Below the pieces are notes generated by a model. It saw only the letters and a program-made list of their open reading frames with translations. It was not told the origin of the DNA and made no database searches. Source: a virus. Taken from it: a stretch of 22,689 bases of DNA. Of this stretch, positions 6,183 to 12,247 are shown piece by piece. Position 1 is the first letter of the stretch, and the number at the start of each line of letters is the position of its first letter. The stretch covers positions 1 through 22,689 of IMG/VR virus record IMGVR_UViG_3300034120_001721; one strand, written 5' to 3'. The translations under genes and the position numbers were made by a program.

Positions 6183-7002
6183 AGGTGCCCACTGCGGCTT
6201 CACCGCTGCCGCCACCCTGGCCTCCCAACCTTTCGTCCTTTACCACAGCGTGTTCGAGGCCACCGGAGCGGGCTCGGCCATCACCAGCATCACCTGGCCG
6301 GCGCTCGAAGCCACCAGGTTCCGGCCCTGGCAGGCCCGTGATTTCAACACCACGTACCCGGTCGCCATCCCAAACGCCTACAACCGGGTCTACATCTACC
6401 CGGCATACGCCGCTTCGACCGATGACAGTTCGGCCAATGTTCCCAACTTCTCCCCGACAGCCAACTACTCCGCTCCTTACATCTTCCCCTTTGGGCTTCA
6501 GCCTGAGACCCGTGGGTATGCCACGTTCAACAAGCTGAACCCCAAGATGTACCGGTTCCCGGATGACATCATCCAGGACTCCTACCCGGGGGCGTTCACG
6601 AATCACTTCGACACCCGCACCAACGGCATCTGGGGACTACTCCCCCCGTTCAACACCAACGCCACCAGTTCAAACGGTGCACTCACCGCAGTGACCAACG
6701 CCACGTTCGGCCGTGCCTCAATGGCCACCTCGCCCACTACCACCGGTGTGGGTGACTGCTTCAAGTTGCCTGACGATTTCACCATCTCGTCCGGAGGTAC
6801 CGGAGCGGTGGGTCCGGCGGACGGATTGCCGGGCAACAACACCATGTCGATCTTCGGCCTCGGCCATGAGTACCAGACCATGGGTTGCCAGGAGCTCGTG
6901 GTTTCCCTGGGCAGCAACCCAACCATTGCGTGGTCTGCGGTCGGGACCGCAAGCAAGAAGTACCGGGCTCACTTCTTCCTGATGGGCGTCTTCCTGGGGT
7001 AA
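6145..7002 (+). CDS. probable virion (fibre or decoration) protein, 285 aa
   Basis: The ATG at 6145 lies inside the end of the nuclease gene, with a CGGAGC ribosome site about 10 nt ahead. The composition is typical of beta-rich surface virion proteins: many Ser, Thr, Asn, Gly, Pro and aromatic residues, few Lys, no coiled coil, no signal peptide and no enzyme motif. Stretches such as RVYIYPAYAAS, PYIFPFGLQPETRGYATF and KYRAHFFLMGVFLG suggest a jelly-roll-like or fibre-head fold. No family is recognised, so the virion role is inferred from composition. Its position between replication genes and lysis genes is unusual for a structural gene, since the other virion-like genes are on the minus strand. 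It could mark a late operon that starts here. Confidence 0.55.
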   Translation: MPNLPLQTFRAVEGAHCGFTAAATLASQPFVLYHSVFEATGAGSAITSITWPALEATRFRPWQARDFNTTYPVAIPNAYNRVYIYPAYAASTDDSSANVPNFSPTANYSAPYIFPFGLQPETRGYATFNKLNPKMYRFPDDIIQDSYPGAFTNHFDTRTNGIWGLLPPFNTNATSSNGALTAVTNATFGRASMATSPTTTGVGDCFKLPDDFTISSGGTGAVGPADGLPGNNTMSIFGLGHEYQTMGCQELVVSLGSNPTIAWSAVGTASKKYRAHFFLMGVFLG

Positions 7003-7005
7003 ACG

Positions 7006-7275
7006 ATGAACGAAGCAGCGAAGCAGTCAAGTCAGTTGGTTGCGACTTGGGCTTCCTTTGCCGCCCTCTGCATAGGGACCGGAGCGGTCCTGGTGCAGAT
7101 GGGACGTAAGGATCAGCAGCTCGCCACCACCACCGAGCAGGTGAAGGAACTCAGCAACATCGTGTCCGAGCTGGCCAAGGCCCAGGTCGGCATGACCATC
7201 AAGGATGCACAGGTGGATACCCAGCTGCGTGAGCTGGCCGCCCGTCTCGAACGACTGGAAAGGAACCGATCATGA
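7006..7275 (+). CDS. one-TM coiled-coil protein, i-spanin-like
   Basis: The 89-aa product has an N-terminal membrane helix (about residues 10-32, LVATWASFAALCIGTGAVLV) followed by a long charged coiled coil (about 36-87, including EQVKELSNIVSELAKAQ and LRELAARLERLERNRS). This N-in, C-out plan with a periplasmic coiled coil is that of inner-membrane spanins (Rz-like), which join an outer-membrane lipoprotein to disrupt the cell envelope after peptidoglycan is cut. It is followed by a holin-like gene through an ATGA overlap and by a lipoprotein gene, supporting a lysis cassette. A small membrane-anchored tether or holin partner remains possible. No endolysin was seen in the window. Confidence 0.58.
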   Translation: MNEAAKQSSQLVATWASFAALCIGTGAVLVQMGRKDQQLATTTEQVKELSNIVSELAKAQVGMTIKDAQVDTQLRELAARLERLERNRS

Positions 7276-7469
7276 AGTCCTGGAAGACCACCGCTCTCGG
7301 CATTACCACTGTCCTCGCCGCCGTCGCCGCCATCGTGCAGGCCCTGCTCGACAACGACCCGGCAACCAACCCCGACTTCACCGTGGCCATCGCCGCCATC
7401 ACCTCGGGCATCGGGCTCATCTTTGCCCGTGACAACAACGTCACGAGCGAGAAGGCCGGGGCTCAGTGA
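7272..7469 (+). CDS. holin-like membrane protein, 65 aa
   Basis: The start overlaps the preceding stop as ATGA. The protein begins MKSWKTTALGITTVLAAVAA, giving a first membrane helix (about residues 7-26), then a short polar loop (LLDNDPATNPD), a second hydrophobic helix (FTVAIAAITSGIGLIFA) and a polar charged tail (RDNNVTSEKAGAQ). The form MKSWKTT...LGLIFAKDxNVS resembles small phage proteins commonly annotated as holins, which form the membrane lesion that triggers lysis. Size and two-helix topology fit class II holins. Some small proteins of this type have no proven holin activity, so the role is inferred from topology, family resemblance and context. Confidence 0.66.
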   Translation: MKSWKTTALGITTVLAAVAAIVQALLDNDPATNPDFTVAIAAITSGIGLIFARDNNVTSEKAGAQ

Positions 7470-7470
7470 C

Positions 7471-7695
7471 GTGCTCGACAAGATCCTGTACGCCCTGGCC
7501 CTGGCAATCCTGGACCACCTGGCTCGTCGCCTGGAGCGGGGCAAGGTGGCAGTCGATGCGGACCTGGACCTTGATCGCCTGCGCCGTGCTGGCTCTCGCA
7601 TCGACGAGTGGCTGCGGCAGGACGGTGCTCGTCGAGGAGGGAAGCCCGATGAGGACTGGCCCCCAAGCGTGCATCAGGGTTTACACCAGGATTGA
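7471..7695 (+). CDS. amphipathic 74-aa protein overlapping lipoprotein gene
   Basis: A GTG at 7471, one base after the holin-like stop, opens a 74-aa frame: VLDKILYALALAILDHLARR, then a charged helical part (RLERGKVAVDADLDLDRLRRAG, RIDEWLRQ) and a polar tail. It has no strong membrane helix, signal or known domain. The last two thirds (7556-7695) share DNA, in another frame, with the lipoprotein gene at 7556-7780. Good spacing after the preceding gene and helical periodicity favour expression, but only conservation in relatives can show that this frame is real. Confidence 0.45.
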   Translation: MLDKILYALALAILDHLARRLERGKVAVDADLDLDRLRRAGSRIDEWLRQDGARRGGKPDEDWPPSVHQGLHQD

Positions 7696-7780
7696 CGGCG
7701 AGTGGGTCCTCTCCCCCGATCGCGTAGCCCTGCCCGAAGGCTGGTACCTGGTGCCCCCCAGTTTTGTGGGGGGGAAATGA
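7556..7780 (+). CDS. small lipoprotein, o-spanin-like, 74 aa
   Basis: The start ATG at 7556 has AAGG (7543-7546) about 9 nt upstream. The product opens with a classic lipoprotein signal: MRTW, a hydrophobic core (TLIACAVLALAS) and TSGC as a lipobox-like site, predicting a lipid-anchored Cys near residue 20. The mature part (RVYTRIDGEWVLSPDRVALP, EGWYLVPPSF) is short and Pro-containing. Small lipoproteins that overlap another lysis gene in a different frame are the hallmark of outer-membrane spanins (Rz1-like), although here the overlapping partner at 7471-7695 is not itself an obvious i-spanin; the coiled-coil protein at 7006-7275 is the better partner. The same frame stays open upstream to a GTG at 7466, but that start would bury the signal sequence and is rejected. 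Confidence 0.6.
   Translation: MRTWTLIACAVLALASTSGCGRTVLVEEGSPMRTGPQACIRVYTRIDGEWVLSPDRVALPEGWYLVPPSFVGGK
7754..7773 (+). promoter_or_regulatory. perfect hairpin over lipoprotein stop / next gene leader
   Basis: CCCCCCA (7754-7760) pairs perfectly with TGGGGGG (7767-7773) around the 6-nt loop GTTTTG. No T-tract follows on the plus strand, so it is not a standard terminator. The right arm is the G-run nearest to the start at 7788, so the hairpin could hide the ribosome site of the sigma-like gene or block 3' exonucleases. Confidence 0.42.
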
Positions 7781-7787
7781 CGGTGCC

Positions 7788-8330
7788 ATGCTCAACCGGA
7801 GCAAGGATGCCCGGGACCACGTCGGCTTCCTGACTCTCTGGGCCACCGACGCACACAAGAAGAAGCGATTCCCCCACTGGGATCGCGACGAGATCCTGTC
7901 GGAGGCATACGTCCAGGCCCACCGCCTCCTGTCCACGATCTACAACCCCCACAAATCCACGGTCGTCACCTTCCTGAAGGGCTTCCTCTGGGGTGCCGTC
8001 CACTACAGCTACTGGACTTCCCGTGGTTACCGGTTCACCGACGCCGGGCCCCGCTTGAAGATCGTGGTTACAGACGATACACTCTGTGAAGAGGTAGCCG
8101 TCGAGCTGCCTCATGACCCTCTCGATCTTCCGCCCCTCACCGAAGAGGAGTGGACGATCATCCGCCTGCGAATGGATGGGTACACCATGACCCGAATCGC
8201 CGGTGTCCTCGGACTGAAGTCCCCGCAGTCCGTGTACAACCGCCTCGTCAAGATCAGGGACAAGTTCAAAGGAAACAGCGATGCCCCCAGAAATCCAACC
8301 GACCCCTCTCCCCAAGGACCGGGCCCGTAG
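7788..8330 (+). CDS. sigma factor-like transcription protein, 180 aa
   Basis: The ATG at 7788 is chosen; a TTG at 7764 in the same frame would start inside the G-rich hairpin. Residues about 30-72 (HWDRDEILSEAYVQAHRLL, then NPHKSTVVTFLKGFLWGAV) follow the pattern of sigma70 region 2, in which a DEIxSEAY helix precedes a FxPxxGxFxTWL-like helix. Residues about 117-160 (LTEEEWTIIRLRMDGYTMTR, IAGVLGLKSPQSVYNRL) form a region-4-like helix-turn-helix. The spacer between them is charged and variable. The Pro-rich tail overlaps the RecB-like gene by 50 nt. It would be expected to direct host RNA polymerase to phage promoters or act as a related regulator. The call is by pattern, not by search, and a plain HTH regulator is the main alternative. 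Confidence 0.62.
   Translation: MLNRSKDARDHVGFLTLWATDAHKKKRFPHWDRDEILSEAYVQAHRLLSTIYNPHKSTVVTFLKGFLWGAVHYSYWTSRGYRFTDAGPRLKIVVTDDTLCEEVAVELPHDPLDLPPLTEEEWTIIRLRMDGYTMTRIAGVLGLKSPQSVYNRLVKIRDKFKGNSDAPRNPTDPSPQGPGP
7871..7879 (+). repeat. dispersed motif, copy 7
   Basis: TCCCCCACTGGGATC in the sigma-like gene (coding FPHWD). Confidence 0.75.
8055..8083 (+). promoter_or_regulatory. weak promoter-like sequence inside sigma-like gene
   Basis: TTGAAG and TACACT are 17 nt apart; the -10-like part continues CTGTGAA, paralleling TAGACTCTGCGAA at 5281. It lies about 200 nt before the RecB-like gene. Low confidence. Confidence 0.22.
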
Positions 8331-9708
8331 CGCCCGGCAGTTCCTGGAGACCGAAGGCCTTGTGCCCCGTGTCCCCTCGATCCGCTCGTCCGACTACTCG
8401 TCCGCCCTGTCCGACCCCTTCTCCTACTACCTTCGCCGCCGCCTCGGCCTGACCCAGGCACTCCAATACTCAGAGGCCCTGTCCCGCGGCTCCTACTTCC
8501 ACGTCCTGTTCGCCCTCTACGACCGCGACGACCGCTGGCAGATCTTCCGCCGGATGTGCAAGACCCGGCTTGACGAGATCAACAAGCTGTGCAAGGACCT
8601 CCGCCTCTCGGAGGATGCCCGCGTCACCTCCGTGCAGAACGAGCAGATCGACCAGGCTTTCGCCACCGCCTGGTACGCCGCGTTCACCGACCTGCCCTGC
8701 ATCTCGAACGCGCCCGCGGCCGCGCACCTCACGAAGAACTACCTCAAGCTCGGGGCCGAGGTCCGGCTCACGTGGGTGGACGAGCGGTTCCCCAAGACCA
8801 GGCAGGTCGCCCAGTTCGACCTGCTCCTGCTCGACCGCCGCACCAACAAGGTGTGGATCGCGGACGCGAAGACGACCTCGCTACCCCCACTGATCCGCCT
8901 GTCCACCGTGCGTGAGGAGTTCCAGACGATGCACTACATGCACTGCCTGGAATGGTTCCTGTCCCGCGGCCTGCTCCACGAGCGGTACCCCATGCTGCCC
9001 AAGGACGCCGAGCTCGGGGGCATGATGCACATGGCCATCCTCAAGCCGTCGATCCAGTTCGGCATGCAGGACCGGCCGTTCACCTGGGAGTCCGAGGGCA
9101 AGCGGACCGGCGTCTCGGGCCGCATCATGCGGACCCCGGTCAACCTCCATGACAAGGGCACGCACGTCATCCAGTGGACGGCCAAGCCGCCCTACGCCGA
9201 GCCGTTCTGCGGCACGATGGACGAGTGCCTGGCCGAGCTGCACGCCCGCACGGGCAAGACCCCGGAGAAGAAGTTCACCGGCGAGCCCTCGATCGAGGCC
9301 TACACCCAGCGGTGCATGCGGTGGTACAAGGGACAGGGTGAGTACCTTGACAAGGCCCCCGACTTCGTCAATGATCCACCCATCAACATTTCCTACACCC
9401 ACGCCTCCACCATGCTTGACAAGGACTGGAGGGCAGACTACCTTTCCCGTGTTGCCATGATCTACAACTTGGCAACCATCGAGGCAAACCCATGCAACTT
9501 CCTGCGGAACATCGACTCGCTGAGGATGGGCGCGAACCTGAATCCCTTCAGTCCGTTCTACCTGACGGAGCCGAAGGACTGGCCGGGCCTGGTGGCAAGC
9601 CAGCAGTTCCTGGTCGCACACCGGGACGCGGGCGATCTTCCGGCCGAGCCCGAGCCGCACGAGTTCGACGGCCTGATCGAGAGCCTCGAACCCGAACCCC
9701 TCACGTGA
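8281..9708 (+). CDS. RecB/Cas4-like PD-(D/E)XK nuclease, 475 aa
   Basis: The product has the RecB-type nuclease layout. An N-terminal SxYxxALSDPFSYYLRRRLG region precedes LSRGSYFHVLFAL, with H74 matching the conserved His of RecB/Cas4 enzymes. The core has E160 (LGAEVRLTW), then D180 in QFDLLLLD and D195-A-K197 (VWIADAKTTS), which form the D...(D/E)xK metal site. Later stretches (MHYMHCLEWFLSR, GMMHMAILKP) resemble the QxxxY-type helix and following strand. Such phage enzymes usually act as 5'-3' exonucleases that make 3' ssDNA for annealing. The downstream Sak4-like ATPase and probable ssDNA-binding protein fit that pathway. The start ATG at 8281 overlaps the sigma-like gene by 50 nt. Confidence 0.8.
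   Translation: MPPEIQPTPLPKDRARSARQFLETEGLVPRVPSIRSSDYSSALSDPFSYYLRRRLGLTQALQYSEALSRGSYFHVLFALYDRDDRWQIFRRMCKTRLDEINKLCKDLRLSEDARVTSVQNEQIDQAFATAWYAAFTDLPCISNAPAAAHLTKNYLKLGAEVRLTWVDERFPKTRQVAQFDLLLLDRRTNKVWIADAKTTSLPPLIRLSTVREEFQTMHYMHCLEWFLSRGLLHERYPMLPKDAELGGMMHMAILKPSIQFGMQDRPFTWESEGKRTGVSGRIMRTPVNLHDKGTHVIQWTAKPPYAEPFCGTMDECLAELHARTGKTPEKKFTGEPSIEAYTQRCMRWYKGQGEYLDKAPDFVNDPPINISYTHASTMLDKDWRADYLSRVAMIYNLATIEANPCNFLRNIDSLRMGANLNPFSPFYLTEPKDWPGLVASQQFLVAHRDAGDLPAEPEPHEFDGLIESLEPEPLT
8884..8892 (+). repeat. dispersed motif, copy 8
   Basis: ACCCCCACTGATC in the RecB-like gene (coding LPPLI), right after the DAKTTS active-site strand. Confidence 0.8.
9415..9443 (+). promoter_or_regulatory. 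TTGACA-containing promoter candidate
   Basis: A perfect TTGACA is followed after 17 nt by TACCTT. It lies in the end of the nuclease gene, about 265 nt before the HTH gene at 9708. The -10 match is poor, so confidence is low. Confidence 0.2.
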
Positions 9709-10049
9709 TGTTCGAGGCGGAGTACATCGCCCTCGTGATCAGGCCCAAGCTTGATCTCGTCCTCCAGGACGGCGTGGCCTCCATCGCTGACCTCACCGCC
9801 AAGTTCAACTCCGCCTTCTCCTGCTCGGTCTCCAAGGCACGGGTTACCGAATGGTTGAAGGCTGCCGGTTACCGGGTGAGCCGGAGGGTGCAGATCGACG
9901 GGCCCGGGCGAGTCCACTCCGCCCAGCCCGCCGCTCCCCTCCCCTCATCCGGGGCCGAACCACCACGCTTCGTGCCGAGACCGCAGCCGATGATCCCACC
10001 CCCGGCCGGGATCTTCGCCAACGTACCCATGCCGGGCTTCGAGGATTGA
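9708..10049 (+). CDS. small HTH protein with Pro-rich tail, 113 aa
   Basis: The ATG at 9708 (GTGATG, overlapping the nuclease stop) is preferred; the frame is open upstream but lies within the nuclease gene. Residues about 22-60 (VASIADLTAKFNSAFSCSVS, KARVTEWLKAAGYRVSRRVQI) form a helix-turn-helix in which KARVTEWLKAAGY would be the recognition helix. The C-terminal half is Pro-rich and probably disordered (PRPQPMIPPPAG). Its place between the exonuclease and Sak4-like ATPase suggests either a regulator of the recombination module or a DNA-binding accessory. No named family is recognised. Confidence 0.64.
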   Translation: MFEAEYIALVIRPKLDLVLQDGVASIADLTAKFNSAFSCSVSKARVTEWLKAAGYRVSRRVQIDGPGRVHSAQPAAPLPSSGAEPPRFVPRPQPMIPPPAGIFANVPMPGFED

Positions 10050-10050
10050 G

Positions 10051-10950
10051 ATGACAGTCACCACGCACGCGGGGAAGCTTCCCCAACACCGCTATGCGGG
10101 ACTCGGGTTCACCGGTGTCCGCATGGTCCACCCGCCCGAACGCCTGTTCGGCCTGATCTGCGGCCTGCCCGGCGAGGGCAAGAGCCAGTTCATCCACTCG
10201 CACCCGGACTCGTGGGTGTGCAACATGGACTGCACCTCCTCGCTCGGGGATCCCCGGGCCACCATCTGGCCGGGCATCAACGACCAGGGCCAGCCCATCG
10301 ACGTGGACGGACAGCCCCTCGTCATGACCTGGGAGGCCGTCACCGCCAAGATCCAGCTGCTCTGCGACCTGGCCAAGACCAACCAGCCCAGGCCCGCCAC
10401 TGTCTTCTTCGACTCGCTCGGCACGTGGATCCCCCTACTCAAGGACTGGATCACCCGATCGAACGACAAGAAGGACTGGCGGGACATGGACGGCCGCCGC
10501 TCGTGGGACCAGCTCTACGACATGGTGATCGACACGTGCCTCACCCTCCGCCGCTACGGCTACGGGGTCTACGTGATCTGCCACGTCGTCAACGCCAAGA
10601 TCCCGCTGGGCGATGACCGCTACGTCTTCAAGCCCGAGCTCACCATCACCGACGGTTTCTACAAGCGGCTCTATCCGCTGTTCGAGATCGTCGCCGCCAT
10701 CTCCACCGAGTGGGTCACGGAGCAGCGGGAAGTGCAGCAGCCGCCCATCATCAAGGACGGCAAGACCGTGACCCTCAAGCCCAAGATCGTGACGGAGAAG
10801 CGGAAGAAGTACCTGTTCTCGGTGGACTCGGAGTCACTCTCCGGCATCACCAAGCACCGCGTCAAGATGGCTTCCGAGTTCGAGCTCCCCGAGCACGGGG
10901 GCTGGTCCGAGTTCACCCGTCAGTACCACGCCAATTCGACCGGCGCGTAA
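10051..10950 (+). CDS. Sak4/RecA-like recombination ATPase, 299 aa
   Basis: A P-loop is clear at residues 38-45 (GLPGEGKS, Lys44), preceded by a hydrophobic strand (RLFGLIC). Walker B is TVFFDSLGTW (D121), and VYVICHVVNAKIP around residue 175 resembles the sensor strand of RecA-fold ATPases. The architecture and length match phage Sak4-type (AAA_24) single-strand annealing ATPases, which act with an ssDNA-binding protein in phage recombination. The neighbours (RecB-like nuclease upstream, probable ssDNA-binding protein downstream) match this module. A DnaB-like helicase is less likely because no N-terminal domain is present. The start ATG at 10051 follows the previous stop by one base. Confidence 0.8.
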   Translation: MTVTTHAGKLPQHRYAGLGFTGVRMVHPPERLFGLICGLPGEGKSQFIHSHPDSWVCNMDCTSSLGDPRATIWPGINDQGQPIDVDGQPLVMTWEAVTAKIQLLCDLAKTNQPRPATVFFDSLGTWIPLLKDWITRSNDKKDWRDMDGRRSWDQLYDMVIDTCLTLRRYGYGVYVICHVVNAKIPLGDDRYVFKPELTITDGFYKRLYPLFEIVAAISTEWVTEQREVQQPPIIKDGKTVTLKPKIVTEKRKKYLFSVDSESLSGITKHRVKMASEFELPEHGGWSEFTRQYHANSTGA

Positions 10951-10957
10951 CGCCGGT
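10939..10957 (+). terminator. hairpin over Sak4-like gene stop codon
   Basis: ACCGGCG (10939-10945) pairs perfectly with CGCCGGT (10951-10957) around loop CGTAA, which contains the stop codon. Only a loose pyrimidine run (CCCCTTTCTC) follows about 8 nt later, so it may be a weak terminator, an mRNA-stabilising hairpin, or chance. Confidence 0.35.
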
Positions 10958-10990
10958 ACATTCACCCCTTTCTCCCAGGAGAAGTCAGTC

Positions 10991-11557
10991 ATGTCGAACG
11001 CCAAGATCAGCGCCATCTTCGCCTCCCAGAAGAAGACCTTCGGGGACGCCCAGCCGGACACCGGTGTGGGCGGCCTCGGCGAGTGGCCCGCGGAAGGAGA
11101 GCACGACTGCTACGTGCTCGGCCTCGAAGTCAACGAGAAGGCCACCTACCGCTTCAACACCGACCAGGGCCAGCAGGTCGAGCTCCCGGCCACCGAGTTC
11201 CGGTTCCGGTACCAGCTCCTCAACGACGAGACCAACCCCGACAACCCGCTCGTCTGGGGCGGAGCCCCGTTCACCTTCCCGGAGAACGCCGCTGCCGTCA
11301 CCGCCGATGGCCGTCGGACCGGTCTCCAGATCGAGCGGAACCGTTTCTGCGGTCACCTCTCTACCCTGCTTGGAAGCAAGGTCGGAACCGCCGATGGTCT
11401 CGACGTGGCCGATGCCGTCGGCAAGGCCATTGACATCCTCGGATCCAACAAGCAGATTGTCGCGACCGTCCGTTGCCAGTACCGTAAGGGCAAGGGCAAC
11501 GCCGCGAGCAAGGTCTACAAGACCGAGTTCCTGAACAAGCTGCTGTCCGAGGCCTGA
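10991..11557 (+). CDS. probable ssDNA-binding protein (recombination partner), 188 aa
   Basis: The ATG at 10991 follows a good ribosome site (AGGAGAA at about 10977). The N-terminal part begins MSNAKISAIFASQKKTFGDA, followed by a beta-rich core (EGEHDCYVLGLEVNEKATYR, ELPATEFRFRYQLLNDE) and a second strand region (QIVATVRCQYRKGKGNA, KVYKTEFLNKLL). This resembles the phage DUF669-like or OB-fold ssDNA-binding proteins that usually sit next to annealing ATPases. No aromatic/acidic C-terminal tail typical of bacterial SSB is visible. The functional call rests mainly on context and strand pattern. It probably ends a transcription unit, given the hairpin downstream. Confidence 0.62.
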   Translation: MSNAKISAIFASQKKTFGDAQPDTGVGGLGEWPAEGEHDCYVLGLEVNEKATYRFNTDQGQQVELPATEFRFRYQLLNDETNPDNPLVWGGAPFTFPENAAAVTADGRRTGLQIERNRFCGHLSTLLGSKVGTADGLDVADAVGKAIDILGSNKQIVATVRCQYRKGKGNAASKVYKTEFLNKLLSEA

Positions 11558-11564
11558 ACCAGAA

Positions 11565-11573
11565 CCCCCACTG
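11565..11573 (+). repeat. dispersed motif, copy 9 (intergenic)
   Basis: ACCCCCACTGATC ends exactly where the hairpin at 11577 begins. Confidence 0.85.
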
Positions 11574-11576
11574 ATC

Positions 11577-11608
11577 GAGGGGGAGGGGCCCACAAGCTCC
11601 TCCCCCTC
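11577..11608 (+). terminator. terminator-like hairpin after ssDNA-binding gene
   Basis: A perfect 10-bp stem (GAGGGGGAGG at 11577-11586 with CCTCCCCCTC at 11599-11608) encloses a 12-nt loop. It is followed by CCTCAATTC without a real U-tract, so it may terminate weakly or stabilise the 3' end. The C-run of the motif at 11565 could pair with the same G-run and form a competing structure. Confidence 0.5.
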
Positions 11609-11647
11609 CCTCAATTCACTTCTCCCGGAGCAGGGGGCCATGGGTGC

Positions 11648-12247
11648 ATGCAGGCCCTGCCTCTCAGAGGAACGGCGATAACCGCTGTCGCTCGCCGAAA
11701 GCCGCGTATGGATCGGGAAACTGAGCCCGTGGCCCCCTACCTGGAGTACCCCACAGCCGTGCGACACCTCGACCAGGTGATCACGCCCCGGCTATGGAAG
11801 ATGCCCGTACCCCTCAGGGTGAAGCATTCCGGTTTCAAGAACCTGGGGTTGACCGCTCTCCTCCCCCAGCCCCAAGAACCCGGAGTCTTCACCCTGAAGG
11901 CACGGGGCTTCCCCTCAATCCTGACCTTCCCAGGGTCCCGGCACTGGCTCGTCATGACGCTGGCCCTGCCGGGCGGTGCAACCCCCACTGATCCGTTTGC
12001 AGGAGAACCTCCATACCTCAGGGTGGACGGCGCTGAATGCAAGGGCCTGCTGACTTCCTCCTCGGCAGGCCGGATCCACATGGGGTTCATCGACCTCCCA
12101 CGGGGTACCCTGTCTGACATGGCGACCAGGGTCCTGGACCGTGAGCCCGAATCCAGGATCCTGGTCCGCCTGCTCCCCCGATTCACCACCGGGGCCGTAC
12201 GCTGGTTCCGTGACCTGAGCTGCGTCCAGTTCTGGTCCGCCCTCTAG
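11648..12247 (+). CDS. hypothetical protein, 199 aa, last plus-strand gene
   Basis: The start at 11648 has a G-rich ribosome site about 10 nt ahead; an ATG at 11708 (MDRETEPVAPYLEYPTAV) is an alternative start. The product is mixed alpha/beta by eye, with hydrophobic strands (GFPSILTFPGSRHWLVMTLA, ESRILVRLLP) and many Arg, Pro and Trp residues. No motif or family is recognised. The high GC at third codon positions supports coding. Its TAG stop shares the palindromic CTAG with the stop of the large minus-strand gene, so the two units meet end to end with no spacer. It may be a late-acquired gene at the boundary of the modules. Confidence 0.58.
   Translation: MQALPLRGTAITAVARRKPRMDRETEPVAPYLEYPTAVRHLDQVITPRLWKMPVPLRVKHSGFKNLGLTALLPQPQEPGVFTLKARGFPSILTFPGSRHWLVMTLALPGGATPTDPFAGEPPYLRVDGAECKGLLTSSSAGRIHMGFIDLPRGTLSDMATRVLDREPESRILVRLLPRFTTGAVRWFRDLSCVQFWSAL
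11982..11990 (+). repeat. dispersed motif, copy 10
   Basis: ACCCCCACTGATC in the 199-aa gene (coding TPTDP). Confidence 0.8.

Larger units (their letters stand above)
11558..11647 (+). other. 90-nt intergenic spacer with motif and hairpin
   Basis: The spacer holds a CCCCCACTGATC copy (11565-11576), a strong hairpin directly after it (11577-11608), and a G-rich possible ribosome site (GGAGCAGGGGG, about 11626) before the next gene. No convincing promoter was seen. Confidence 0.5.

Noticed and set aside
7466-7555. GTG start giving a 104-aa form of the lipoprotein
   Set aside because: The added residues are Trp/Ser/Thr-rich without pattern and would place the signal sequence internally.
9492-9707. 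N-terminal extension of the HTH gene at 9708
   Set aside because: It overlaps the end of the nuclease gene and has shadow-like composition; the GTGATG at the stop is a better start.
11640-11681. Thirteen-codon frame starting at ATG 11640
   Set aside because: Too short to call and with no feature; it could be a leader peptide, but nothing supports that.
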